The notes: a model not told the origin generated them from the sequence alone. A DNA stretch of 64,000 nucleotides from Chionis minor (GCA_013398295.1 VZSF01003934.1:982959-1046958); one strand, 5' to 3'; shown: positions 49,335-62,818, counted from the stretch's first letter. Numbers and translations: made by a program.

Positions 49335-52300
49335 ATTTACAGCCTGAGAACCAGAAGTTGTCCTGGAAGATCTTGATCGGAAAGCTCAGCAAAGAAAGGG
49401 TCAGTCTACACATGCAGCTCCCTCTAAGGCAGAAGGCAGGTGCAGATATGAATTGGGGCCGTGCAAGCAGCAGTACAATGTAAAGCAGATTTTCTTTGAT
49501 TAGCCATGGCCTCTAATCTCTCCTGTGCCCCCCTGCAGCGAATTCCAGAGTTCAACAGCCCCCACTGGACTTCCCTGTTAAGGCTCCAGTCATTAAAAGT
49601 ATTTGTTTAGTAAAGGCTAAAGCACTCAGGTCCCTCTGCCTGAGAGCTCTGTGAGGTTAAATGTTGTCAACCTTTTGAATGCAAGCCATATTCCACAGGG
49701 TCTCGGTGATTCACTGGGAGAGCTATATAGAAATTTTATCTCTAGGCTTCACCCTTCACCCCAGCTCATTTCAGTAGCTAATGAAACTGCTTGGACAAAA
49801 TGAGCTAGCGTGGTCCCAAACACAATTCTGAGCATGTGGCAAAGCCTCTGCCAGAGTCTGCATGCTTAGTGGAGATGTCGCAAGCTGGCTCACCCAAAAA
49901 GGGACCTTCAGCTAGCTGAAAGCTGATGAGCCTTATGGCAACGTAGTGTCCAGTTCTATTGACCAAAACAGAAAAAGCCTCTGACCTACCCGGCTCTCCA
50001 TCAGATAACTTTCTCAAATTTAAAATTTCATACGTCTGAAATTGAGGACTTACACTGCCCTAGGACCAGGTTTCTTTACCCTAACATTTTTTACCAATGC
50101 TGATGTATTCCACACAAACCAGCAAACATGGTTTGAGTATTGCGAGTGTGACCCACATCAACTTTGACTCAACACTGTTGCTTAGGGCAGAAGATGTTCA
50201 AAGACGGGAAGGATTGGTTCCAAGAGTGATCCAGGATTCAGTTTTTCTATAACTTCCAAAAGGATGAATATTTCTCACAGGACACTCCTAGTTACACCCT
50301 AAAGAATATTCCTCAACTGGCCCCGTTTCTATTTCCACAGCTACTTCAGTGAAATCACCACGAATTAGCAGACAAACTCACATTCCTGAAAAAAAATTCA
50401 TACTTTGAATTGAAGCTGGACACGATAGGGGGCAGCTGGAGAGTCTGCATACCTGCCCTCCAGGGGAAATGGCTGCCTGACCCTCGGAGGAGACAACGGG
50501 TGGGAACCAGCAAGGAAGCCTCCAGAGCTCAGAGCCCTCGGGGAGTGCTGGTCCCACACGGAGGGGTCAGTGTTAAAGACTGCTAAAGAGACCCAGCCTG
50601 GCAGGCTGCCCAGGAGCCAGAGAACCTCAAGATCCCAGCAGGCTATGGGAGATCCATTAGTCTGGCAGATCTAGCTTGGAACAGTCCAGTGATGGACTGC
50701 ATAGACTTACAGCAGTCACCCCTACCAGACCTCCAGAAGAGGACAGGTGACAGCCCAGAGATCTGAAGAGCTACAGAGATGGGTTTCTGACTTTCAGCTC
50801 CCCGTCCGTCTGTAAGCAGACTCCCTAGGAGCTGGGCGGGTGAGCTGGAAGGAAATCAAGCAGGTTTTCAAACCTGCCTGGCAGGCAGTGAAAATCCTAC
50901 CTGGTTTCTGTCAATTTTGCAGAAAATGTCATACTCCCCCAAGCATCCAAGCTGAGATCAGCAGGAAATGCTTTTCATTTCCTGTGAATATTTTTGAGAT
51001 TTCAAAAACTCTCCTGGTACCTATTTGGAAAAAATGTTGATGACTTTCACAAACTGAAAATTGAGAAAAAAAAAAGGCAGGGGATGGGTCAATTAAAAAT
51101 CCTGTTTCAAAAACATTTTCTTAATTATTTTTTTTCAAGACAAAACATTCACTGAAACCAATTCTGCACCTCTGAATACTTCCATTTTAAAAATATGACA
51201 TATTCAGATGAATAAGATGTCCTGCTAAATAACAATTGTACTCTTATTTTGAACGTCTGTCTGCGTCATTTAGCTATTACTGAGCATACAGAAAGTTGTA
51301 AAAACTGGGGGTTTAGGTCTTAAGCCTATTTGTACCAGTGTTTATGTACAATGTCTATGATATTTCCAAGTAAACAACCTTGAAAGCCTAGACCTCACAG
51401 AAGTATCAGACCCTGCAGAACATTTTGCTGGCACTTAGACTTAACTTGCCTGTAACAAGCAATCCCTTACTAAGAATTTCACACTGGCTATTACCTTGAA
51501 AAACAGCTAAGAATAATCCACTGAAGGTCTCTTTCACCCCAGCGAAGTAGGAAGGATTTGCCAGTCACAACCAGTTTCTTCCTTCTGTCACTCTGCCAGG
51601 TACCTAAAGAGAGGCTGCTCAATTCAAAATCCACACTGCAACACAGATTAACCTTCCAGTCCTCTGCCAAAATCCTCCTGCCTGGCTCCCTTGTATCCCA
51701 GATAAGGCAGCGGTCTGGTATTGGAAAGTCCTTACCATGAAACATGCCTCACTGGAGTTTACAACGATCTGCCACTTGAAAAATCAGGTCAGAAACAGAA
51801 ATTTGTATTAGATTTAAACACAAATCCAGGTGGTTACATTTAGACAGGCAGACTTGAGGTAATGTGGTATTAAAGGAAGGCAACGTGGCCTCACGCGGAG
51901 ACATGATCAACCTCCACCTCGAGCATGTATTTGATGAGGGACATTACCAAAGAAATACCATGTTTTTGACCAAGACCAACTTTTTCACTTCTTCTCCAGC
52001 TCAGCCCTGTGAAAGACCCGAATACAAGTAACTTTTACCTCTGAAAAATATTATGTCTTTGACCTTTACAAACAAAACAAGAAAACAAACCACAGAGTCA
52101 CAGGCTACTCTTAAACAATGCTTGGGTTTGATCCAGCCATTGCTTTCTGTTTGAAGAGAGCAATCTCGGCAAATGCACAAAGTAGTTGTGTGTAAATACG
52201 GAGGAGCAGGCAGAGCGCTGCCATCGAAACCACCACCTAGCCCAGGTATCAGAGAGCAGCTCCTGCCTATTGCTTGTGATGGTCGCCTGCACAAAACAAT

Positions 52301-54540
52301 CAAGCAATTAATTGCTTTTCTAAAGGCCAAAAATGAGGGTCATGATGCAGTACCAGAGGTGTTTTCTGTTCTTCCTGATCTCATCATTCTTCTGGTTTCT
52401 ACCATTTGGTATGAGAACCATCTGAGAAAGAGAGCACCACGGAGCTGTTTGTTCCATTTGGGAGCTGAAAAAACAACTTTGCTGATGTGTGGACACAACG
52501 GGACTCTTCTCTTGTACACTTTAGGGTGATGGGTGTTTTTCCCTTTAAGCACTTAGGGAAAGACAGGAGGAATTATCTTCCAGAAGGCAATTAAAAAGAA
52601 GTTTATTTCTCTCCATTTGGGGAACTTAACCTTTAGTTCCCAATCTGGGCACATAAATTTGGGCAGTTTCACATGACCACCTCTCCTCTAGTCATTCTCT
52701 GATGATTTTTGTACAGTTTCTATTTATAGTTTTCTGGATGTGATGGAAATGTTGTTTGACCTTCTGCGTAACATAAGGCCACGGAATTTCACCACCCAGT
52801 TTTCACTGTAATAGGCTCATCTTGACAACAACATGGTGGCTGCTGCGTAACGTTAAACCGAACCATGTTTAGGAACGCACAGGGAAGGTCCCCCAGGCCT
52901 GAGAAGGAATGGGCTGTGCAGAAGCAAGGAATGCCCACAGGTAGTACTTAAGATGATGAAGGCAGACGTAGCTGAAAGAGCCATAACGCAGTCCTGTCCA
53001 ACACTCATGGCTGTCCTTGGAAGCGGACGCTGAAACGCAGTCATAGTAATCCTAACAAGGATCGTCGTGGGGAAGCATGAAAAGATCCTCTCAGGAAACA
53101 GGAGTATGTGTATAGCACTGGGAGAGGCATACTGAACCCACTATCCAGAGCAGGGTAACTGTCTGTACAAACAAAAAACAAGGAAGCCTTCTAGAACAAG
53201 TGGGGCCGCAGGCATACAGAACACTTGGTGGTTTGGCATACCATTAGACAGCTTAGATAAACAGTTCTAAAAGTATTCTGGGACCAGAGAGTGGATTCCC
53301 AGAATCTCATGTGGCATTTAGAATGGATCTTGTGCCATACGCTTGTGTCTGGGGAGATAAAGTCCCCCTGTCAGAGGGGCAGATGGGCACACTTTTCATA
53401 GTGACTACAGCAGGCTCTCAATCCAACGGCCGGTCTGTTTTATCTACCATTTTAAGTCCAAAAAACCCCAAACATCCTAAACCTAAAATGAATGTGACCA
53501 AGCCAAAGTAATTTGTAGCCTATTTTACGGTGCTTTTATGATTACCATTACTGTGAAATGTTTATAGTGTAGTAGTGGTGTCAAACAGATCAGAAAACTC
53601 ACTGTGCAAACTAGCTACTGTGCAAATATGGATATGGTCAGGATGTCTTTGGAGTCACAGTCACTGGTACATATGTGAATTGCAAAAAACCCTCACAAAA
53701 TAAAAAAAAAAACCAAACAAAAAACCACAAAACAACAACAAAAAACCCCAAAAAAGAAAAACCCCACCAGCTCAAAATTACCTCCTGAAACTTTCTTTCA
53801 AGATGCATATTAATGTCAGTGGACTTTCCAGGACTTGTGGTGCAATCAGGTATTGGCGAGTGGTTGGATTTTGAAGTCGTCAGCTTTTCAAAGGGGACAA
53901 AGTGCTCATCCATCAGCAAACAAAATAAGTAAGGCTAAGGCCAGCCTTAGCCCATCCATGCCATCTGCCAGCTCACGGGCTGAGCTGATTTCACCGCAGT
54001 GGAACTTTGCCAGGCTAAAACAAAGAAACCACAGAACTTATGGGCAGCCGCTGCAAGAAGGCGGGGGCTGTTCAAGAGGTGCTGGGTATATGCCCCCCTG
54101 CCCGGACGGCAGGCTGCATGCTCCCCCAGTGCCCCTGTGTTTGAACTGCACAGTGCAAATGAAAGTGCAGGGAAACAAGTTACAAGAAATCAGCACGCCG
54201 TGAACAAAACAAGAAAGCAAAAGCCTAGAGCAGCTGATATATGCCTCAAGTGCAGGGGGTTGATTCATGCAAACAAAACCAAAACTAAGGATTTTCAAAG
54301 AGAAGGAAAGAGGAAGAAAAGGAAGGCAGAGTTAAGTTCCTTAATATCCTTCCTGCGTTTAAACTAGACTTTCTATACTGGAGAGGGCTGAAGAAAAGAC
54401 CCGAGAAGAACTTCCCTGCCCAACTCAGAAAACTGTTACCTCTCCCTAAGATCTCAAAATTCAGTAATGTTCCAGACAAGAATGTATTTCCTTTATATTA
54501 AATATTATCTAATGGTTATCATGTAAGACTGTTTTCTAGT
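49335..54540. other. Intergenic spacer, no gene recognised
   Basis: The 50.4-50.9 kb part is GC-richer, with no CpG cluster. A long A/C tract lies at 53699-53768, and a perfect 9-bp inverted repeat with a 2-base spacer at 53933-53952. Two overlapping 122-codon plus frames (53835-54203, 53999-54367) carry no recognised motif. Confidence 0.5.
53699..53768. repeat. A/C low-complexity tract (CCAAAA-type), about 70 bp
   Basis: An A11 run, then AACCAAACAAAAAACCAC, AACAACAAC and AAAACCCC units. The + strand lacks T entirely and has a single G over most of the tract. Confidence 0.7.
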
Positions 54541-54547
54541 CTCAGCA

Positions 54548-54635
54548 ACAAGTGATATTGGACAAATAACTGAGCTGAACTGTGCCTCCGTTTCTCTTTC
54601 CACAAAATGGGAAAATACCACCTTTTATAACTTGT
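54548..54635 (+). repeat. MIR-like SINE remnant, plus orientation
   Basis: GGACAAATAACTGAGCTGAA, then TGTGCCTCCGTTTCTC and CACAAAATGGGAAAATACC, align in order with 'GGGCAAGTAACTTAACCTCTCTGTGCCTCAGTTTCTCCATCTGTAAAATGGGGATAATACC'-type MIR sequence. Confidence 0.6.
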
Positions 54636-54639
54636 TTGG

Positions 54640-57600
54640 ATGAAGTGCAAGTTAAGCGTTTAAGTTTAAAACAGTTACTTAAATAATTCATTAAGGCAGC
54701 CTGTATGTTGCTATTTTCTCTCCACCCTGAGCTCACAGAGGAACATGCTAGGAAAAAAAGTCATCTTGAATAATCAATAACCAAGTTACACGTGAAGTCT
54801 GTATTTCATAAAAGATCATTCAGCTTACTGCTAGTGGGGGATGGAAAGCAGAGTTTGTCTGGGAAGGACATGTTAGGGGACAAATTTTCCTTCCCCTGTA
54901 CAAAGTTCAGGTTTCCATGAATTTTGTAGCTGAGAAAGAGGCCTGTCATGAACTGTGTGCCATTGGGGCTGCAGAGAAGATGCACATCCAAACGTAAATG
55001 GTGAGCACGGATGAATAAAACCTCTTTATACATGTTTTACTAACACAGGGACCTGTCCACTGTCTTAGCATGTGGAAGGAATTTAGAAACCACAGAACAT
55101 ACTCATCAAAAGGAAGGTGAGCAGCAAAGCCACTTTTTTTGCATTGTCCCTTCTCCTCCCTGCAGGTATGTGGACAAATACATGTTTTATACAGCTGGTC
55201 TGCACTGGTGAAACTTTGGGGAAAATACAGACCATACTCTGGGTTCTGATGGTCAACGTACTAGGATCACAATGTAGTCGTGAAGAAAAAATAGGCAGGG
55301 GTTGCTTACACTAGTTGGTATCTGGCCTCTTCTTTTTACATCTGGGAAAAATCCAGACTCAAAGGGAAAAGCACAGTCATTTACTCGGAGTGCCTCACAA
55401 GTATGGATCCTCGCAGCAATAACAAAATTAAATACCCTTGCCTTCTCAGGAGATGGCTTCACGTTTGTGAGCAGAGCTGAGAAATTCTCTTTACTGAACA
55501 GGAATCTTGTCCTAATGGGACCGTGTCACACTTCAATGTTATGACAGTGGGGGGGATGCATCACCTTCACACCACCTGTTTTGCCAGATGTAGCTAGCAA
55601 GGTCTGCTGCCCATTTCCATGTGCAGATCTGATCTGCAATGGGACACAACTGATGCTGCTGCCTTCTCATGCTGATTCTGTGCACTCGTAACAGCCAACC
55701 CCAGCACATTGTGATGGAGACCTAACCTTCACCAGTGCTGTTCAGAATATATATACATATATATATATATATATGTCTCAAAATGCTCCTCTCTGAGCAG
55801 TATTCATTTCTTGACCAAAACTCCCAACTTCTTTACAGGCTAAAAAATTATGCTGAAACAGTGGGTTGGGAATTCTGTTCCCTCTGTGTTCTGGGTTACC
55901 CAGCAGTGCCCACAACTATGTGCCCAAGGCAGACTGTCACCATTGACATGTCCTTGTGATAAGGCTTTGGTGGTCTACTTCACTACGGAGAACTGAACTC
56001 GAATTTTGTTACTGCAGTCTGTCTCCCCTGGTCTACTGGATCTGAACCAGAAAGCACTTTCACCAAAAATGACCTTGGAAAAAGCATTCTTCCTTTATCC
56101 GGTCAAGAGAAAAGCTAGAAAACCAGTAAAATTTTTGGAATGAACCGTCACTAGGACACTTTCCAGAGGCCAAATGTGCACAGATGTTACACATCTGCAC
56201 AACCCAGTTAGCCAGCCCTTCCAGCAATATCTATTTGTTGATAAAGTACTACAATTACAAAACCAGATTAAATGATGGAGTTTGTTCTCTTTGATCAGGT
56301 TTCACTGCTTTGTTCTAGCTGGTTGTTCAGAAGTCTTTCACATCCACAGACATTTCTGTGGGATTATTTTTGACTGCACTGAAAGACTCTCTTTTCTAAC
56401 TGACAGGACACCTTCTTTTCTTTCTACTGTGCATTATTCCCAAAGCAGGCAGCGATCTGAATGAACAAATAAGCAATATAAGCAAGCAATATAACTTTTT
56501 CTGGGAGGAGACCAAAGGACTAGTGGCTATATGCTTAAAGGTTTCTACAAGCAGAACTGAAACTAGCATTATCACTGGACACAAGATCAGAGCGGCAGTG
56601 ATTCACGCCTCCGTGCTCTAATCTGGGCCTTCTTGTCTCAGCTGAACACAGTAATTGCCATTCTACAAGAGAACCTCATGAAGGGATGTGCTCCTCCACC
56701 TACGCATCTAGGAAGCATTCAAACAGTGCCACAGAACTGCAGCCGACAGGATGTCAGGCTGAAGATGGAGGATGGTCAGAACAAGTCTGGTAATTTGTTA
56801 GAACGGGGCTCCATTTCATCCTTTGCAGAAAGGCACGTGCTAATCACAGAGCGTATTAAAGTCCTTTAAAAGTTGATGTGATTCTCATTATTGGCAGATA
56901 CACTCTTACACACGAAAGACTTTCCCCACTTCCTAGAGATTGATTCTAATTGGAAAATGTAAGATTTTATATCCTTTGCAAAATCCATTTGTTACCATTA
57001 ACTCTGATAAACCTGGCCCACCTTAGGACACGCAGCCATGCCAGCATGCTTTTGGAACTCACAGAGTTCTTGTCACAGCGAGATCCAAGCTTAATTACTC
57101 ATGGAGGAAGTGTAACATTTTTGTGCCCGAACTTTGGAAGTGATGTTTTGTACAAGTGTAGGAGTTCCTAGGGGAATTCACTGGGATAGAATACCTTAGG
57201 CACTTCGGAAAGTTCTGTTCTGTTTTACTCGAGTCCAAAAAAATTAAGCACATAAATTTGTTAAGTTCAGAGGCTGGAGTTGAGACCTGACGAACTGTTT
57301 GAATGACAGTCTGAAAAATGTCAGTGTTCAAAGGGTAGGAACTACCTGAAAAACAAGTTAAAAAAGGCAGTATCAAGAGTTTCATCCCATGGTAGAGCAG
57401 AGTTATGTGTTGGCAAGTGGCCCATAGGCGTCTTAGGCTGGGTTTCTGATAAGGCAGCGGGGAGGAGAAAGGGGGAGACTTGTACTGGCGTTCCAGAAGT
57501 AGAACAACTGGCTGGAAAGAAGAAGCTGCAACAGATAAATTGGACCAGCAATCCCTCACTCTGCTAAGCCAAGGCTGCCTGACAGGGGGAAACTATGGTC

Positions 57601-60600
57601 CTGCTTCAGAACGAAGAAGTGAAAAGGCCTTGGGCTGGGTCATGCCGCGTGAAAATCACAACAGTGTATTTTTAAGCAAAACAAAAAAAGAAATGGGGAA
57701 AGAAAAAGGAACATGGAAAAGTCAGTCCACCCACTCAGCCATACTTTCACACAAAATACTAACAGCGTGGAGATGGGGGAAAAAGATATTTATTTGTAGT
57801 GCTGCTGTTTGCTTGCAAACTGCATCTCTCACAAATATAGAGTCACTGAGGTAAGAGACAGGTCACATTCTTTCAGCAAAGTCCCCATCCATGTGAAACT
57901 TGCTTCCCTTCTGGGTCTTGACATGAGCACAAATTTCAGAGATTTGGAAAGACTGACTGAAATTCTGTCCTTTCTCCCCAAGGACCTAACCTCAGAGTCC
58001 AGAGGATCTGATAGAAATTCCCATCTAAACAGAAGTGAGAAGAACTGCAGGTCTGGATTTACTGGGGCCTTCAACACAAGACGGATGGCAGACAGCTGAG
58101 GGAAGAAAGGAGGGATTAAATCCAGACGGACAATTAAACCCTACTGACACGTAGGGATGCCAACAAAAAATCTCCTCTCAAGTATCTTTTAGTGTTCAGG
58201 TTAGACAGTCTGGACAGGGGCTCAGTGCAGAAATGAGATGAGACGGTCTTCAGTTCCAAGAATTATCTGGCAGCTTTGGAGCAAGGAGGAGGTTCCTCGG
58301 ACCAGTGTCACAGAGAGGGTTTTGCCTGAATTCCGGAATGGTAATAATGCCATGGGGGATGCTGAAGGAAGTAGGAGGAACTGCAACAGGTCCTAGACCT
58401 GAGTATTAGGAGCAGATTACACTCAAACCAGTGTTGGCACATCTCTTTGCATTTCGGTGCACGAATGAATGGGAAAGACATAAAAGGAGGGAGGCCACGG
58501 CTGTCCTAACAATTAGCGCTGTGCTCAGAGGAGCAGATGTGAGCATGAGGAAAAGATTATTTGACAGACCCTTACCAGCACTAGGGTATGAACAAACAGG
58601 GTGCCCTCCTCACTCTGAACATTCCCCACCCACCGTAACGCACATTTTCAGCCAAGAAACGCAGACGGGTGTGTGACAGCATTCACTAAAGTCACAGGCT
58701 GTGTACAGTTGCTTTTCCTTCTCCTTTTCATTTGCTGGAGGCCCTGCCTTTGCTGAGAAGCCTCTTCTTTCCCCGATTTTTTGAGTTGCTGACTTAACGT
58801 TTTTCCTTTTTTTTCCCCCCAGTAAAAATATAGCAGAGAGGAGTAGCCCAGGCCTGACCCTGGGGAAGAGGGGTGGGTACATTACCAGAACCCTCTGTGA
58901 GACTCACACAGCTCCCCCATGACCATGATTCTGCCATGTGATGGTTTCAAAGGGAATACAGAGAAGGTGGCCAGGCAATAAGGAGGAGGGATGAATGATG
59001 AAAATTGGGTTATTGAGGCCTGTGTGACTTCAGTGTCTGGTTTTGTTTGAATTTCCAACCAAAGGGGAGGGATAGGGAAGGATAGGGAAGATGTGCCAAG
59101 GAAAAGTGTTCTGCCTGGAGCAAGAGTAGGAAGAATTGCCCTAACGATGAAGGACATAGCTTACCTGCAGGAGACCCTAAACCCAATCAGTATGTTCTCA
59201 CCTCACTGCTATCGCCTCTCAATGCTTCAGATACATAAAAGGGAGGGGGGGAAAGGCAGCGTGTGTCTGTCAAAACTGCCAGTGCTAAGCCCAGCAGAAT
59301 GGGATGGAGCACAGAGAACACAGCACTGGAAAGCAGTCACTGAGTCAGGCTCCTCCTGTCACCGGCAGGCACAATGTGAGCTGGCCAGCTGAAGACCAGT
59401 CCTGTATGTCCAATTACTCTTTAGTCCTGCTTATACCTTCTTCCTGTACACTCACAGGAGGTCAATTTGTGGTCGGGTACAGTGACGCCCCTTCCTTTCC
59501 TTTGACCCCCACAACGTGAGCGAGCGGTAGCCAACTTGCAGGGCAAGGAGGAAGGCTAAGGGGGAAACGCCAGCCGTGACAGTTGGTCCAAAAAAGTTGG
59601 AAATTGTATCCAGCTCAGTTTCTAATTTTGGTCACTTTCTGAGGCTATTAAACACAATATATTATTCTGCTCACCAAACCACAAATTTAGGAAGTGGCTA
59701 AATCCTGAGGAGAGCATGGTACTGCTCTCCTCTGTGCACACAGCAATCACATGCACACCAGGGACATCAGCTGGGCAGTGACTTCTGTGAAAGGAGAACT
59801 CTAGCCACGGCCTCATCCCTTCTCCTCCGCACTGCCGAAGCTTCAGAGTAGGCCATGAGTAGCAGACAACTCCTTTTATTTGTTTACCTTCCCTTTTGTC
59901 ATCCTTCAGAACAGTGGGAGGGAGACCACAAACTCTGTCACCCTTGCCAATATATGGCTGTAGAGTGCTAATGACCTTGGAGCCCAGCTGATCTGGATCA
60001 GACTGGAATGAGCCAACTGGAGCAACTGGGAAAGCTTATATGGCATCATCTGTCATCTTCGGCTTGGGTTTGTCCTGAGCCAAAGTTATGCAAACAGCTC
60101 ATGATCTGAGGCCAGTGACAGACCATTACTCACAGGCTGGCCTCTCTCAGCACCGAGTTTGAACTCTACATTCATCACCTGCTTCGACAGCTCTTTTTGG
60201 TCAACCGAAGGAACGCTTTGCCATAGGAGACTACCATAGTCACAATTTGGCGGCACTTGCGCATTAGATGTGCGTGTGAGCATGAGAAACATCCTCAAGT
60301 CATTAAGGAAAAATAAAGATGTTACTGTTCTGCTACGGTGCCTACCAGGATGTCTCAAGTGAGAGAGACACTTCCTCTTTCATACTGGGGTAGCTTCACG
60401 TTTACCACAGGGCAAAAAGTAAGCACACAAGGCAAACCACAGCATAGATGATACGCAGCAAGTTCACACCTTTCCTTCCCTTACCCCACAGTAACGTATT
60501 CCTATCTCCATACCCTTAGAAATAATTATTTTTAATACCCACCCTAGGAATTGTTAAGAATACATTATGCTGTCTAGAAGTGGTTTAAAATGGGGTGTTC

Positions 60601-61025
60601 TATTAGGCTCAGTGCGTTGCAACTTTCTGAAAGCAACAAGTGGTACCTTTCAGATACCTTAGTCCCACCTTGCAGCAGTATTCTGTGACAACTCCCCCCA
60701 ACCCCCTCAAAAAAAACCAAAATGCAAACCGTGGGACTCACTTTTTCTGTAGAAGCAAAGCTACTCCTAATTACTTCCCTGTGTGGATGCTAATTTGGAA
60801 TGCGCTTTGGAAGCCAGCTAAATTAATTTGCATTGCAGCACTTTACATCCCGGAACAGTATCCACACTGCTGAGGAACAGCGAGCCATTTAAAATTCATA
60901 CATAGACGTAACCCAAATTAATGACCCTGTGGACACAAATCATTTTTACTCAGCCACAGGGAGGGGGGAAAAAAAAAAAGGAAAAAGGAAAACAAACCCC
61001 GCAACTTGTTTCCCGGACCGTTTGC
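54640..61025. other. Intergenic spacer, no gene recognised
   Basis: It contains a TA microsatellite (55747-55774), a juxtaposed acceptor/donor-like site (55130-55171), a long pyrimidine tract ending in CCCCCCAG (58789-58822) and an A-run at 60968-60979. Long minus frames such as 57095-57559 show no known domain. Confidence 0.5.
55747..55774. repeat. TA microsatellite
   Basis: About 14 AT dinucleotides with a single C interruption. Confidence 0.8.
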
Positions 61026-61029
61026 ACAG

Positions 61030-61620
61030 GTAACTCTGAGGTGGGGAAGCGGGGCGGGGGGGGAGCTGTCGCCGCAATTCAACCCCTCCTGCAGCAGCTC
61101 CTGCCCCCCCNNNNNNNNNNNNNNNNNNNNNNNNNNNNNNNNNNNNNNNNNNNNNNNNNNNNNNNNNNNNNNNNNNNNNNNNNNNNNNNNNNNNNNNNNN
61201 NNNNNNNNNNNNNNNNNNNNNNNNNNNNNNNNNNNNNNNNNNNNNNNNNNNNNNNNNNNNNNNNNNNNNNNNNNNNNNNNNNNNNNNNNNNNNNNNNNNN
61301 NNNNNNNNNNNNNNNNNNNNNNNNNNNNNNNNNNNNNNNNNNNNNNNNNNNNNNNNNNNNNNNNNNNNNNNNNGGGGCTGCCCCCGGCCGTAACGCGGCG
61401 CAGCCCCGCGCCGCAGGAGCGCAGTCGTGCGCGCAGAGGCGCCCGCAGCGCGGGCCCGTCCCCTGTCCCATCCCGGCCCGTCCCCGCAGGTGGCGGCGGG
61501 CGGCACCCGGCGGCAAACACCGCTGGCGCGGGAGTTCCGGGGCTTTTTGGCAGCGGGAGGCTGGCGTGCCCTCCCCCGCCAGACGTGGGAATGCGACGGG
61601 ACACGTGCTTTCACTTTTGC
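61030..61620. promoter_or_regulatory. CpG island broken by an assembly gap; probable promoter of the next gene
   Basis: Apart from the CEBPB end this is the only long CpG-dense block in the window. The left part (61035-61110) is G-rich with GGGGCGGGG; the right part (61374-61600) has frequent CG and GCGC words, for example AACGCGGCGCAG and GTCGTGCGCGCAG. CEBPB is followed by PTPN1 in the same orientation in other vertebrates, so a PTPN1 first exon in or near the gap is the first candidate. No PTPN1 coding sequence is visible in the readable flanks, so the gene symbol is left empty. Confidence 0.55.
61111..61373. other. Assembly gap, 263 N
   Basis: The gap is flanked by C7 on the left and GGGGCTGCCCCCGG on the right, inside a CpG island, which suggests GC-related sequencing dropout. 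A first exon could be hidden here. Confidence 0.98.
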
Positions 61621-62608
61621 ATTCAACTGACCTACATTGTCAGCGCTCACTCGGAATCCCGTTGCTTTCCCAGCTGATTTTGGAGTCCAGACTCCCAAAA
61701 ACAAAACCGTGTCTTAATACTGCGAATGTCCCTGCCGATGCCGCGCGTGTGCCATCATCCCGGCAACCCCTTCCACAGAAACCTCCTCTTCCCCTTACGC
61801 TGATCCTTGACATCGGTTCTGGCTTGGAGCCTGATCGTGATGAACAAAATACCGTGAGTGCGCTTGCGAGCGTTCTCCTTATCGCAAGGAAAGTAGGGCG
61901 AGGAACAGTTAAATCCAAAATACGCTCAAACACAAAATGAGCAGATTAAGGCACCTTCCAATGCTGCCACGCTCTGCCCATCACCAGTGCCGGATGTTCA
62001 GAGGTACGTGGAACAAACTGTTCATATAACGAGTCCACCCCGAGCCTGCACAATGGTTAAGTTATAATGAATAGTAAGCAAGTTAGTAATAAATTGAACA
62101 AGTAGCTCGTTTGGTGACAGCCTGTAACTGCCATAGCTTGGAGCGCTGCGGCGTTCCAGTGAAACTCCAACACAATCTGGGAAGAAGAAAAAGGAAATGC
62201 ATCTGTTCAGCTGGGTATTGTGCATTGCTCAGATCTGGCAATGCTTAACAGGAAATGGGAAGAAGAGTCTTAATTCTTGAGTAGTGTTTCCCAAACTATT
62301 TGAAAATGTATTGAGTCTTGGAGCACAGGCAGATTTACATAGCAATTTCGCAGCGGTAGGGCTTCAAAGGCCTCTCCGTGTGAGTAACCCTCACATTTGC
62401 ATGTGCAAACAGCACTAACACGTCCAAAACACAGGCCCAAATTTCCAGAACTGCATGCGTGCGTTTATCCAGCCAGTATGCGCATAAAATTACTGTAATT
62501 GTACTTCCATATTAAAGGTACGTACCAACCCTTTTAATTTGTATAGAGATCACTGTTTAATTACCTGCACTATGCTATAATGTAACTTCAAGAAAAATTG
62601 TGCTATAA

Positions 62609-62644
62609 CAGTATATACAGGCGTCTAAACACGTGTATATACTG
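62609..62644. repeat. Perfect 11-bp inverted repeat with 14-base loop
   Basis: CAGTATATACA (62609-62619) and its exact reverse complement TGTATATACTG (62634-62644) flank a 14-base spacer. Confidence 0.8.
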
Positions 62645-62818
62645 CTTGTAAATATGAGTATTAGCTCATGTATTCAGTGTATGCAGAGAAAGTAAAGAAG
62701 TCTAGGGTCTGCGGAATGCTGCATACAAAAATTAAAATAAATTAGTACTCAAAGGGAGCCTGCTTTTACAAAATATTGTAGGGAGAGTTTTGTGCTCTCC
62801 TCCACTCAATATGTCTAC

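Noticed and set aside
57095..57559. 154-codon minus frame
   Set aside because: No recognised domain and no promoter or polyadenylation context; likely chance.
58789..58822. Pyrimidine tract ending in CAG as a splice acceptor
   Set aside because: No open frame or paired donor at sensible distance was found; single acceptor-like sites are common.
60918..61940. Long frames across the 61.1-61.4 kb gap on both strands
   Set aside because: Most of their length is N. The readable ends are GC-driven frames with no known domain.
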